The notes beneath the pieces were generated by a model. That model searched no databases. It saw nothing but the letters and a program-made list of their open reading frames with translations, and was not told where the DNA came from. 37,909 nt of DNA from an uncultured Methylophilaceae bacterium (lineage in GTDB: Bacteria; Pseudomonadota; Gammaproteobacteria; Burkholderiales; Methylophilaceae): positions 1 to 37,909 of the forward strand of contig CAJBIA010000090.1 in assembly GCA_903953055.1 (NCBI GenBank), written 5' to 3'. Below, piece by piece: positions 18,951 to 28,233 of this stretch; the first letter of the stretch is position 1; each line of letters begins with the position of its first letter. A program made the position numbers and the translations under genes.

Positions 18951-19007
18951 AGCAAAAAATACTTAAATTTGCATAATATACATTTTTTATTTAAAATATT
19001 GCTTTAA
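18947..19007. promoter_or_regulatory. Inverted repeat flanking the argA promoter (operator candidate)
   Basis: TTAAAGCAA (18947-18955) and TTGCTTTAA (18999-19007) are perfect 9-bp inverted repeats, with centres 52 bp apart, close to five helical turns. The 43 bases between are almost all A and T and contain the -35 and -10 candidates for argA. The left arm overlaps the rsmE stop; the right arm sits at the expected transcription start. Because the downstream enzyme carries a helix-turn-helix domain, this is a reasonable operator candidate. In such AT-rich DNA a chance match is possible. Confidence 0.35.
18969..18997 (+). promoter_or_regulatory. Candidate sigma-70 promoter of argA
   Basis: TTGCAT (18969-18974), a 17-base spacer and TAAAAT (18992-18997) resemble a sigma-70 promoter; the -10 matches the consensus at five of six bases and the -35 at three. 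Transcription would start near 19004 and give a leader of about 25 bases carrying AGGTGA before the argA ATG. Confidence 0.45.
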
Positions 19008-19029
19008 AAACAATTTATATAGGTGATGT

Positions 19030-20664
19030 ATGTCACTTGGATTCGCAATAAGAAAACAAAGAAAGTCCCTGCATCTCACATTGCAAGGCCTGGCCAACTT
19101 AATCAATGCTGACGGCGGCAATCTATCCCGTATCGAGCGTGGGGAACAAGGACTCACTGAGCCCATGCTCAGGAAAATTTGCGCTGCATTAAATTGTACG
19201 CCAGCATTTTTATATGCCCAATCAGACTCTTTTGATGCCAACCACACATCAGAAAAAAATGTAGATTACACATTTTATAAAAAAGAATCCCCACAAAATC
19301 TTTTATCTCAAAACCTAACCAGCCCCCAAGCATTTGTCAGCTGGTTTCGCTCAGTCGCGCCCTACATCCATGCTTTTGGTGGTCGTACTTTTGTGATTGC
19401 GTTTGGTGGGGAAGTCGTCGACGACGGTCAGTTTGTGTCTTTGTCTCATGACCTGAACCTCCTCGCAAGCCTAGAGGTTCGGCTAGTCTTAGTGCACGGC
19501 TCCCGCCCACAGATTGAATCGCGCTTAAGACGCGCAAATTTAGAAACGAAAATGGCAAGTGGTTTACGGGTCACCGATAACCATGCCATGGAAATCGTTA
19601 AGGAAGCAAACGGCGCAATTCGCGTAGAAATTGAAGCCTTACTTTCTATGGGGCTTGTTAACTCACCAATGGCAGGATCAGACATCAGAGTTGCAAGTGG
19701 AAACTTCGTAACGGCCAAGCCTCTTGGAGTGAGAGGCGGCGTTGACTTACAACATACAGGCGAAGTTCGTAAAGTTGATGCAATTGGCATACAAAAAAGA
19801 CTAGAAGATGGTGAAATGGTGCTTCTATCCCCACTGGGCTATTCACCCACTGGAGAATCTTTTAATCTCTCATTAGAGGATGTTGCCGTCAGCACCGCCA
19901 TCGCCCTAGATGCAGATAAGTTAATATTCTTGATGGATTCGTCCGGCGTACATAACGCCAGGGGAGAACTCTTGCGTGAGATGACCGCGCAAAAAGCCAA
20001 AAATCTTTTGCATCACGTCAAAAAGAATCATCCCAAAAAAGAGGCCAACGCCACGCCTAAAATTACCGAAGATGAGGCTTATTATCTTCCAGCCGCCATT
20101 CTTGCATGCGAACACGGGGTCGCGAGAACCCATCTAATTTGCAGACATACTGATGGTGCAATTCTTCAAGAGTTATTTACTCACGATGGCATAGGTACGA
20201 TGGTTACAGAAATGCCCCTTGAATCCATGCGTCAAGCTAAAATTGGTGACGTACGCGCATTACTAAAACTCATCGAGCCCCTTGAAGCTGAAGGCATTTT
20301 AGTCAGAAGAGGTAGAGAGCGATTAGAAATGGAAATCGATCAGTTTTACATTATGGAACATGATGGCAGAGTCATCGGTTGCGCTGCGTTATATCCATTT
20401 CCAAAAGAAAAAACTGCTGAGTTTGCTTGCCTAGCAATTCACCCATCCTATCGGGGAGGGGGTCGAGGTGATCGACTATTCCATTTCTGTGAAGAACAGG
20501 CACGAGAACAAAATCTTAAATCAATATTCTGTCTCACGACACGCACTGAACACTGGTTCTTAGAACGTGGCTTTTTAGAAAAAAAGGTGTCTGATTTGCC
20601 TGCAGAAAAACAGAAAATCTACAATCTGCAAAGACGCTCAAAAGTGTTTGTTAAAAAGCTCTAG
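19030..20664 (+). CDS. argA: N-acetylglutamate synthase with N-terminal HTH (XRE) domain
   Basis: ArgA acetylates glutamate with acetyl-CoA, the first step of arginine synthesis. The 544-residue protein has three parts. Residues 1-62 form a Cro/CI-type helix-turn-helix (IRKQRKSLHLTLQGLANLI, then GGNLSRIERGEQ as recognition helix). Residues 97-398 are the amino-acid-kinase-like domain (TFVIAFGGEVV, VLVHGSRPQI). Residues 399-544 are the GNAT domain (LAIHPSYRGGGRGD, LTTRTEHWFLERGF). The part after residue 97 alone matches full-length E. coli ArgA, so the HTH is an addition. The linker (63-96) is hydrophilic. No ATG, GTG or TTG occurs in frame between residue 47 and the synthase domain, so a separate synthase start is not available. 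An AGGTGA precedes the ATG. argB follows after 78 bases without a terminator. The enzyme call is firm; DNA binding is inferred. Confidence 0.93.
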   Translation: MSLGFAIRKQRKSLHLTLQGLANLINADGGNLSRIERGEQGLTEPMLRKICAALNCTPAFLYAQSDSFDANHTSEKNVDYTFYKKESPQNLLSQNLTSPQAFVSWFRSVAPYIHAFGGRTFVIAFGGEVVDDGQFVSLSHDLNLLASLEVRLVLVHGSRPQIESRLRRANLETKMASGLRVTDNHAMEIVKEANGAIRVEIEALLSMGLVNSPMAGSDIRVASGNFVTAKPLGVRGGVDLQHTGEVRKVDAIGIQKRLEDGEMVLLSPLGYSPTGESFNLSLEDVAVSTAIALDADKLIFLMDSSGVHNARGELLREMTAQKAKNLLHHVKKNHPKKEANATPKITEDEAYYLPAAILACEHGVARTHLICRHTDGAILQELFTHDGIGTMVTEMPLESMRQAKIGDVRALLKLIEPLEAEGILVRRGRERLEMEIDQFYIMEHDGRVIGCAALYPFPKEKTAEFACLAIHPSYRGGGRGDRLFHFCEEQAREQNLKSIFCLTTRTEHWFLERGFLEKKVSDLPAEKQKIYNLQRRSKVFVKKL

Positions 20665-20733
20665 ATTTAACAAAATTGCCACGCCGCATTAGGTTTGTTT
20701 CAAGGTAAAATAATAAAAAATAACATTTATTGA

Positions 20734-21626
<893 letters not shown>

Positions 21627-21627
<1 letters not shown>

Positions 21628-22265
21628 TGCAACATAGCCAACGTGTTTGGGTTTTTGACCTAGATGACACCCTGCACGACGCTTCGTCACATATATTTCC
21701 AATTATGAATAAAGCCATGACGCAATACATCATGGACACACTTGATCTAGATGAGCACCACGCATTTGAGTTACGCAAACATTACTGGCGTATATATGGC
21801 GCGACGTTAAAAGGTCTGATGCGCCATCATGGTGTAGATCCCTACCATTTTTTATGTGAAACTCATGATCACATGGACTTGGAAAACATGGTCACAGAAA
21901 TTAAAAAACTGCGCCATTGCATCAAAAGTCTAAAAGGTCGTAAAGTAATTTTTACTAATGCACCAATGAAATATGCATTAAGAGTTTTAGATGCCCTAGG
22001 AATTCAAGATTTATTCAGCATCGTTTTTAGTGTGGAATCTACAAAATTCCATCCTAAACCCTCCATCAGAGGCTTTAAGCAATTATTGAGAGCAATCAAG
22101 GCGCAAGCAAAAGACTGCATCATGCTAGAAGACAACTTACCAGCACTGATGACCGCAAAAAGAATGGGCATGAAAACTATTTGGATTTCAAAAAAACTAA
22201 AGAAACCAAATTTTGTCGATTTAAGAATCAACAACGTGTTAGCACTCACTCATTCTAGAATATAA
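21627..22265 (+). CDS. HAD-family pyrimidine 5'-nucleotidase-like hydrolase
   Basis: This 212-residue haloacid dehalogenase hydrolase has motif I FDLDDTLHD (nucleophile Asp11, Asp13), motif II VIFTNAPM and motif IV IMLEDNLPAL. The HHAFELRKHYWRIYGATLKG cap resembles the SDT1/Pyr-5-nucleotidase subfamily, which dephosphorylates pyrimidine nucleotides. The substrate here is unproven. Its ATG overlaps the argB stop, so translation is likely coupled. The argB-HAD-slmA order is also seen in other betaproteobacteria. Confidence 0.87.
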
Positions 22266-22266
22266 T
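22239..22266 (+). promoter_or_regulatory. Candidate promoter of slmA
   Basis: TTAGCA (22239-22244), a 16-base spacer and a perfect TATAAT (22261-22266) overlap the end of the HAD gene. The TATAAT sits between two TCTAGA palindromes (22254-22259 and 22266-22271). Transcription would begin near 22273, about 50 bases before slmA. Confidence 0.5.
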
Positions 22267-22322
22267 CTAGACAAGCTCACAACGACAAATAAAAGTAACT
22301 TTAGAAATACTTGGAGATTATG

Positions 22323-22898
22323 ATGGCAACCAAACCAGGCGAACGCAAACAACAGATTCTTGAAACTCTAGCCAACATGTTGGAAACGCCAACACGTGAA
22401 AAAATTACGACCGCATCCCTTGCAGCAAAGCTAGAAGTCAGTGAAGCCGCCTTATATCGCCACTTCGCAAGCAAAGCCCAAATGTTTGAGGGTTTAATCA
22501 CTTTTATCGAGCAAACACTGTTTGGTCTTATTAATAAAATCACGACCGAAGAAACTGATGGCATGACCCAAGTTCGCCGCATAGTGACCATCATGTTGTT
22601 ATTTGCTGAAAAAAATCCAGGAATGACGCGTGTACTCATTGGCGATGCGTTGGTAAATGAAGACGATCGATTGCAATTACGTATCAATCAAATGTTTGAT
22701 CGGCTTGAATCCACCATTAAGCAATCTTTTCGCATTGCTCAAACCCAATCTGGCGAAGCATTGCAGCCAGAGTCTCAAGCAAACTTAATGCTATGTTTTG
22801 TTATTGGTCATTGGCATCAATTTGCAAAGAGCGGCTTTAAACGTAAGCCTATGGAATTTGTGCAAGAACAACTGAATTACTTAAACGGGGCAGAATAG
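22323..22898 (+). CDS. slmA: Nucleoid occlusion factor SlmA (TetR family)
   Basis: SlmA binds specific chromosomal sites and antagonises FtsZ assembly over the nucleoid. The 191-residue protein has a TetR-type helix-turn-helix ITTASLAAKLEVSEAALYRHFASKAQMFEGLI near the N-terminus, very close to E. coli SlmA (VSEAALYRHF), followed by an all-helical domain. The start at ATG 22323 is chosen because GGAG ends six bases upstream; ATG 22320 is the alternative, and a TTG at 22311 is less likely. Targets cannot be seen here. FtsZ is encoded about 6 kb away. Confidence 0.9.
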   Translation: MATKPGERKQQILETLANMLETPTREKITTASLAAKLEVSEAALYRHFASKAQMFEGLITFIEQTLFGLINKITTEETDGMTQVRRIVTIMLLFAEKNPGMTRVLIGDALVNEDDRLQLRINQMFDRLESTIKQSFRIAQTQSGEALQPESQANLMLCFVIGHWHQFAKSGFKRKPMEFVQEQLNYLNGAE

Positions 22899-22902
22899 GC
22901 GC

Positions 22903-24111
22903 TTAAATCACTTGTTTTATTGCTTCTAAACGGGCATCAAATACAGCCTGTTTTATTGCTTCTGGCTCGGTATGTGTTTTAGCAACCGCGCCAGCATCTA
23001 CCGCTAAAACTGCCTTCAATAAGCGCATCAACAATTGAGATTCTAGACATTCACTTTCCTCAAAACTTATTCGCCCCCTAGAATCACACTCGCAAGCAAG
23101 CAAGAATTCTTGAAAGCGTTGCGGCTGTCGTATCGCGTCAGTATCCATTAAAAATTGCAGAACTGTTTCAGGCTGCATTTTAGAAACTTGATGCACCTTG
23201 CCATGAAATTTAGCCACGATTTGCGCCAACTCTTTACAATCATTTGGCACTCGTAACCGCCTACTGACTTCTTTTAATAGATCTACGCCACGGACCTCAT
23301 GCCCAGTGTGTCTGGGCAAAATATCTTTGGGTGTAGTTCCCTTGCCCAAGTCATGGGTTAGCGCAGCAAACCGAATTGGCAATGAGAATTCTTGCTTTGC
23401 AGCGTAATCAATCACCATCATGATATGCAGACCGGTATCAATCTCAGGATGGTAGATTTCAGGTTGAGGCACACCCCAAAGAATATCAAGTTCCGGCATG
23501 ATTTTTTGAAGCGCACCACACTCCCGCAATACTTCAAACATTCTGCTTGGCTTCTGTTCCATGAGACCTTTAGCAATTTCTTGCCAAACTCGCTCCGGAA
23601 CCAAAGCATCTACTTCACCATTTTTAACCATATCGCGCATCAATTCTAAAGTTTCTGGCGCAATAGAGAATTCGGTAAAGCGTGCTGCAAATCTTGCCGT
23701 CCTCAAAATACGAACTGGGTCTTCACTAAAAGCAGGGCTCACGTGTCTGAAAATCTTAAGCTTTAAATCGTCTAAGCCCCCATAAGGGTCTATTAAATGA
23801 CCATTCTCATCTTTGGCAATCGCATTAATCGTTAAATCGCGCCGAGCAAGATCTTGCTCAAGAGTGACACTTGGGTCAGCATGTATTTGAAATCCCTTAT
23901 ACCCTTTGCCCGTTTTTCTTTCCGTGCGCGCTAAGGCATACTCCTCATGAGTTTTTGGATGTAAAAATACGGGGAAATCTTTACCTACCGGCTTAAAATT
24001 CAAATACTCCATTTGATCGGGGGTGCTACCAACAACAACGAAGTCACGATCTTTAACGATGAGTCCAAGCAACTCATCACGAACAGCGCCCCCTACGCAA
24101 AACACTTGCAT
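22903..24111 (-). CDS. cca: CCA-adding tRNA nucleotidyltransferase with HD domain
   Basis: This enzyme builds or repairs the 3' CCA end of tRNA. The 402-residue protein has the nucleotidyltransferase motifs VGGAVRDELLG and VKDRDFVVVG at the N-terminus, RRDLTINAIA and DPVRILRTARFAAR. An HD phosphohydrolase domain follows (LTHDLGKGTTP), as in the multifunctional class I bacterial enzymes of gamma- and betaproteobacteria. It begins one base after the NDUFA9-like gene and ends four bases from the slmA stop, which is convergent; no hairpin terminator is seen there. Confidence 0.95.
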   Translation of the reverse strand: MQVFCVGGAVRDELLGLIVKDRDFVVVGSTPDQMEYLNFKPVGKDFPVFLHPKTHEEYALARTERKTGKGYKGFQIHADPSVTLEQDLARRDLTINAIAKDENGHLIDPYGGLDDLKLKIFRHVSPAFSEDPVRILRTARFAARFTEFSIAPETLELMRDMVKNGEVDALVPERVWQEIAKGLMEQKPSRMFEVLRECGALQKIMPELDILWGVPQPEIYHPEIDTGLHIMMVIDYAAKQEFSLPIRFAALTHDLGKGTTPKDILPRHTGHEVRGVDLLKEVSRRLRVPNDCKELAQIVAKFHGKVHQVSKMQPETVLQFLMDTDAIRQPQRFQEFLLACECDSRGRISFEESECLESQLLMRLLKAVLAVDAGAVAKTHTEPEAIKQAVFDARLEAIKQVI

Positions 24112-24112
24112 T

Positions 24113-25054
24113 TTATCTTCCGGCTCGAGTACGAAAACGATTCAAAGCAGCGCGAGGAGTCTTATCGATCAAATAAACTGGCACGACCGCTTCCAAGGCT
24201 TGCGGTTGAAAATTCAAGAAACCTGGAAAGCTCGTTACACAAACACTATCAACTTCCATGGAGCGAACATTATCTCTTGTCATCAATTTAATTGGTAATA
24301 GTTCCATTGCAAAGGCCTGCAGGTAAGATAGAGCGTTATTCAACCCAATCACGATTCTTTTCTTACCCAATACTTTGGCTACATACTCAACCAATTGACG
24401 CAGTGTATACACCTTGGGGCCGCCTAAATCATAGGACTTTCCGTAGGTATCCATATTTTCGATAGCCTCAACAAAAGCTTCTGCAACATCCTCAACATAA
24501 ATCGGCTGAAATTTTGCATTTGGCTTTGCCAGAAAAATAATAGGCAGCAACTTCACTAGGGAAGCAAAAAGATTAATAAATCCATCACCTCGGCCAAAGA
24601 TAATTGATGGCCTAAAAATAGTGACTTCTAATTCTTTAGCATGAATTAGTAGCGCATCCTCACCGTCAGACTTAGATCGCAAATAAGCACTTGGTGCTTG
24701 AGCTGACGCTTGTAAAGCACTCATATGAAGTAATCTTTTAATGCCAAGTTTTATACAGATCGATGCCAAACGCTTAGGCAATTCGTTGTGCATCGCTTTA
24801 AAGCTAATCTTTTTACTGTTATGCAAAATACCGATAAGGTTGATGACAATATCTGCCTGTTTTAATGCATGAGACAATGCAATATCGTCCATGACATTGC
24901 ACTCTTGCACAGTCACGTTTGGAAGCAAGATGAGATGCTTACTACTTTCCCGTCTGCGAGTTAGCACATTAACGCTGTACCCTAACAAGCTAAGCTTCGC
25001 CACAATGGCACTACCAACAAAACCTGAACCACCCAATACGCATACTTGCTTCAT
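24113..25054 (-). CDS. NDUFA9-like short-chain dehydrogenase/epimerase family protein
   Basis: The 313-residue protein has an N-terminal Rossmann motif VLGGSGFVGSAIVAKL and a DADIVINLIGIL-like strand (ADIVINLIGIL). It belongs to the extended, atypical SDR group annotated as complex I NDUFA9 family. The usual YxxxK pair is replaced by a YLRSKSDGE segment. The bacterial role is uncertain, and quinone or sugar-nucleotide chemistry should not be assumed. The AGAAGG ribosome site is ten bases ahead of ATG 25054. Upstream lies a (CATGT)4 tandem repeat, and a ten-codon frame from within it ends on this start codon. Confidence 0.85.
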   Translation of the reverse strand: MKQVCVLGGSGFVGSAIVAKLSLLGYSVNVLTRRRESSKHLILLPNVTVQECNVMDDIALSHALKQADIVINLIGILHNSKKISFKAMHNELPKRLASICIKLGIKRLLHMSALQASAQAPSAYLRSKSDGEDALLIHAKELEVTIFRPSIIFGRGDGFINLFASLVKLLPIIFLAKPNAKFQPIYVEDVAEAFVEAIENMDTYGKSYDLGGPKVYTLRQLVEYVAKVLGKKRIVIGLNNALSYLQAFAMELLPIKLMTRDNVRSMEVDSVCVTSFPGFLNFQPQALEAVVPVYLIDKTPRAALNRFRTRAGR

Positions 25055-25080
25055 TCTTGTGATACCTTCTTTTTTAATTT

Positions 25081-25100
25081 CATGTCATGTCATGTCATGT
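25081..25100. repeat. Pentanucleotide tandem repeat (CATGT)4
   Basis: Four exact copies of CATGT lie between the slt stop and the NDUFA9-like start. On the minus strand each unit offers ATG followed by a shifted stop. The last copy opens a ten-codon frame (ATG at 25083) whose TGA overlaps the NDUFA9-like ATG at 25054. No ribosome site precedes it. Copy-number variation by slippage is conceivable. Confidence 0.75.
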
Positions 25101-25101
25101 G

Positions 25102-27039
25102 TTAATTATCATCGTCAGCAGCAACTTCCTGGGACCCATCCCCAACAATGATTCCCAACCTTTGCTTAATACTCAGGGCTTTGGTGCCCAATTGGTGTGA
25201 ATAAAAACAAGCGTTAGCCATCACTTTTTGGACATATTGGCGCGTTTCTGAAACTGGAATGGTTTCAGCATAAATAGCACCCTCCATCGACTTTTTAGGC
25301 GCCCAATGCTTTGCATTGCCGGGTCCAGCATTATATGCAGCCGTCGCCATCGCAGCTTGACCACTCATCAAATCCAAGGTGTAACGTAAATAATAAGTTC
25401 CAAGCTTAATATTCGTATCAGTTTGGTGAATCATGCTTTGGTGATAATCAATAAATCCTGTTTTTTTAGCAATCCAAGCTGCCGTAGCTGGCATCACTTG
25501 CATCAAACCAGAAGCACCAACTCCTGACTTAGCATAGCTCACGAATCGACTTTCTTGTCTGGTTAATCCGTAAACCCAAGCCTCATCTAAACCATTTTCC
25601 TTCGAAAAGTTTTGTACCGTTTCTCGGTAAGGTACAGGATAACGCAAAACAAAGTTGTGAATAAATTTAGTCTTTTCCGCCGTATTAATAGCCACATCAT
25701 ACCAAGATTGACGCATCGCTAATTCAGCAGCAGCAATCAATTGCCTATCATCATAATCCTTTGTAGCCCACGCCCACTCTACTCGACTTTCCCATCGCAT
25801 ATCTAAACGCTGCAACTCAAGCGCCCTTGCGATAGCTGGCTGATTTTGCACTGCCGTCACCTCAGCCTCAGAGGGCACATAGTTCATTAAAGGCGCACTA
25901 AGCACCTCTCCCAACTCTTCCTCAGCAAGTAAGCCATAATAAGTATGCTCACGAGCAAGCAGGACTAAAATAGCATTGGCTTTAGAAATGGCGCCCTGTT
26001 CTTTATAAGCTCGCGCTTTCCAATAGCGCCATACCTGCTCATCTTGTTGCTGCAGATCCATGTCTCCTATTGTGGCTAGGACTAAATTCCAATTTTTATC
26101 CAGCAAGGCTGTACGGACTTTCCAAGCCAACTCATCTGGATCTAGGTCACTGTTCTTAACTTTCGAATACAAACTTAGCGCATTCACATCATGACGGCGC
26201 GCTGCTCGCATCGCCAATCTTCCCCACATATAAACTTGCTCATCAGCTTCAAACTGAGGCATGTATTTTGCCCAAGCATTGAGCCCCGTATCCAATTGGC
26301 TTTTCGCTAATTTATCAATTGCATACAGATTTAATGCCCGGCCCAAATGACTTTTAAATGGAATAGACTTCTTTTCAAGGACGACTTGTGGATTCTTATA
26401 AACCAGATCAATTAGCTTCAATTCTGCTTTTACTACTGTAGCATCTCGCTCAGCAATTGCCTTGGCTAAAGGCATTTTTCCATCTTGCATGACGATTCTA
26501 AAGCGCGCCCAAACATCATCTTGTGTTAACACTTTAGACGCCTGCATCAAATCAAATAAAGCTTCGCAATTCATTGGCTGCTCAGCACTTGTCATCCACA
26601 ACACTTTACCTTCGGTTAGGGCGAGGACATCCCCTTTTCTTGCCCGCCCCTCAAGGGCATAACAGTTCACGGCTATATCTTCACGCTTTAAATTTGGCAG
26701 TTCCTCAAAGAATGAGTCCCAGTCCTGACGCTTTCCTAAGCTCTTTAACCACTCAACGCGCACTCGATCTGTAAAAGGATAGTCTGGATAACGATATAAA
26801 AATTCTTTCACTAAGTCTTTATCGCTGTTACTCAAGGTAATCAACATCAGCCAGTAATCTGCATATGGCGCTAATAAATAATTTTGTTCAGTTAATTGTT
26901 TTACATCTTCTGTAAGCGCTTTGACATTTTTAGATTGATACGCATTTTGAGCATGCGCAAAGACTTCATCATTCGTCGCCCCAAAAGCAGAACCAACGCC
27001 AATAAAAAATACACCGAATAAGATAGCCCAATATTTCAT
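25102..27039 (-). CDS. slt: Soluble lytic murein transglycosylase
   Basis: Slt cleaves peptidoglycan glycan strands, forming 1,6-anhydromuramic ends, in the periplasm. The 645-residue protein starts with a signal peptide (MKYWAILFGVFFIGVGSAFG). A long alpha-superhelical domain (about 30-470) follows. The catalytic lysozyme-like domain carries VYGLTRQESRFVSYAKSGVG (the Glu of QESRF is catalytic), GLMQVMPATA and AYNAGPGNA. This order is the Slt70 architecture. The ATG has AAGGA upstream, beyond which is a small hairpin. It leads the slt-NDUFA9-like-cca run. Confidence 0.95.
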   Translation of the reverse strand: MKYWAILFGVFFIGVGSAFGATNDEVFAHAQNAYQSKNVKALTEDVKQLTEQNYLLAPYADYWLMLITLSNSDKDLVKEFLYRYPDYPFTDRVRVEWLKSLGKRQDWDSFFEELPNLKREDIAVNCYALEGRARKGDVLALTEGKVLWMTSAEQPMNCEALFDLMQASKVLTQDDVWARFRIVMQDGKMPLAKAIAERDATVVKAELKLIDLVYKNPQVVLEKKSIPFKSHLGRALNLYAIDKLAKSQLDTGLNAWAKYMPQFEADEQVYMWGRLAMRAARRHDVNALSLYSKVKNSDLDPDELAWKVRTALLDKNWNLVLATIGDMDLQQQDEQVWRYWKARAYKEQGAISKANAILVLLAREHTYYGLLAEEELGEVLSAPLMNYVPSEAEVTAVQNQPAIARALELQRLDMRWESRVEWAWATKDYDDRQLIAAAELAMRQSWYDVAINTAEKTKFIHNFVLRYPVPYRETVQNFSKENGLDEAWVYGLTRQESRFVSYAKSGVGASGLMQVMPATAAWIAKKTGFIDYHQSMIHQTDTNIKLGTYYLRYTLDLMSGQAAMATAAYNAGPGNAKHWAPKKSMEGAIYAETIPVSETRQYVQKVMANACFYSHQLGTKALSIKQRLGIIVGDGSQEVAADDDN

Positions 27040-27055
27040 TTACTTCCTTTACCAA

Positions 27056-27071
27056 CGATCTAAGCAGATCG
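27056..27071 (-). other. Small hairpin in the slt leader
   Basis: CGATCT (27056-27061) and AGATCG (27066-27071) pair perfectly around an AAGC loop, 17 bases upstream of the slt ATG. No T-run follows it on the minus strand, so it is not a terminator for the small membrane protein gene. It may be a leader structure. Confidence 0.35.
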
Positions 27072-27100
27072 CTGTAAAAATCTTTAAGGGCAGTGAGGAT

Positions 27101-27289
27101 TTAGATCAATATGATGCGTACAACTGCCATAAAAGCCGCTGCTGCCAACAATAATAAGAAGGTGTACTTGATGATCTGCCATAAAAGGCGAAGATAGCGC
27201 TTATCACCCTTAACTAAAAAGGCGCCAAGGCAAACAGCACAAGAAATAATCAGTAAAATTAATAAAACCCGTGCAATTAAAAATCCCAT
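27101..27289 (-). CDS. Small two-helix membrane protein, unknown function
   Basis: The 62-residue protein has two hydrophobic segments (about residues 3-24 and 39-61) separated by a basic VKGDKRYLRLLWQIIKY loop. It is therefore a probable hairpin inner-membrane protein. I do not recognise a named family. It begins 14 bases after the lpxC stop with GTGAG about ten bases before its ATG, so it is likely co-transcribed with lpxC and may relate to the envelope. The good spacing and sensible membrane topology argue that it is real. Confidence 0.65.
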   Translation of the reverse strand: MGFLIARVLLILLIISCAVCLGAFLVKGDKRYLRLLWQIIKYTFLLLLAAAAFMAVVRIILI

Positions 27290-27303
27290 TATGCTGAACT
27301 CAC

Positions 27304-28233
27304 TTAAACATACTGCAATACAGGTGATGTCATCACAGGAGATTGAAACCCACTAGGAGCTTCTTCAATTTTCTCAAAAACCGCATATTCCCATGCTTCA
27401 GCATCAGCCATTAATTTTCTAAGCAACTGATTATTCAGCGCATGACCTGACTTATGCGCTGTAAATGCACACAGCAGTGGATGACCAAGTACATATAAAT
27501 CACCAATGGCATCTAAGGTTTTGTGTTTTACAAACTCATCCTCATAGCGCAATCCATCGTTATTTAAAATACGGTATTCATCTAAAACAATCGCGTTATC
27601 TAAACTTCCACCACGGGCCAAACCCATAGAGCGTAAAGCTTCTACTTCATGCATGAAGCCGAAGGTACGTGCCCGACTCACTTCTTTGATATAAGAATTG
27701 TCAGCAAAATCAATTTTGACATTGTTGCCCGTATGTTCAAACACGGGATGCGAGAAATCTATGGTGAAGTCGACTTTGAAGCCAAAATAAGGATCAAAGC
27801 GGACCCATTTATCACCATCATGGACTTCAACGGTTTTTTTAATACGAATGAATTTTTTAGCCGCGGCCTGTTCAACGATCCCAGCCTGCTGTAACAAAAA
27901 TACAAACGGGCCAGAACTGCCATCCATGATTGGAACTTCAGCAGCACTTAGTTCAATATAAATATTATCAATTCCAAGACCAGCTAGCGCTGACATTAAA
28001 TGCTCGACAGTTGCCACGCGAACCCCTTCATGCTCCAAGGCAGAACACATCAGGGTATCGCATACATATTGAGGTTGCACTTTGATCTCCGCTGAGTCGG
28101 GCAGATCGACTCGGCGAAAAACAATACCAGTATCAGGCATCGCAGGGCGCAAAGTCATTTCAACTTTTTCGCCGGTATGCAATCCCACACCAGTGGCACT
28201 AATTGATTTTTTAAGGGTGCGCTGTTTCAGCAT
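27304..28233 (-). CDS. lpxC: UDP-3-O-acyl-N-acetylglucosamine deacetylase LpxC
   Basis: LpxC is the zinc deacetylase that commits lipid A synthesis. The protein begins [21 protein letters not shown], matching the E. coli N-terminus, which places the start at ATG 28233 (309 residues). An in-frame ATG at 28260 would add nine residues. Zinc and catalytic elements are [15 protein letters not shown], the acidic [12 protein letters not shown], and [15 protein letters not shown] strong AGGTGAGG (28248-28255) lies 14 bases before ATG 28233, farther than usual, so the true start deserves care. It follows ftsZ at the end of the division cluster, the usual position. Confidence 0.95.
   Translation of the reverse strand: MLKQRTLKKSISATGVGLHTGEKVEMTLRPAMPDTGIVFRRVDLPDSAEIKVQPQYVCDTLMCSALEHEGVRVATVEHLMSALAGLGIDNIYIELSAAEVPIMDGSSGPFVFLLQQAGIVEQAAAKKFIRIKKTVEVHDGDKWVRFDPYFGFKVDFTIDFSHPVFEHTGNNVKIDFADNSYIKEVSRARTFGFMHEVEALRSMGLARGGSLDNAIVLDEYRILNNDGLRYEDEFVKHKTLDAIGDLYVLGHPLLCAFTAHKSGHALNNQLLRKLMADAEAWEYAVFEKIEEAPSGFQSPVMTSPVLQYV

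Noticed and set aside
18947-19007. The argA inverted repeat read as an rsmE terminator
   Set aside because: The arms are separated by 43 bases and followed by A-rich rather than T-rich sequence.
19030-19320. Possibility that the HTH domain and ArgA are two separate genes or joined by an error
   Set aside because: Reading every codon from 19201 to 19330 shows no stop and no ATG, GTG or TTG in frame, and the codons stay sensible across the linker.
19337-19790. Minus-strand frames inside argA
   Set aside because: They lie opposite conserved ArgA sequence and have no support as genes.
22254-22271. Paired TCTAGA palindromes around the slmA -10 as an operator
   Set aside because: Six-base palindromes are too short to argue for a binding site, and one lies within the HAD coding end.
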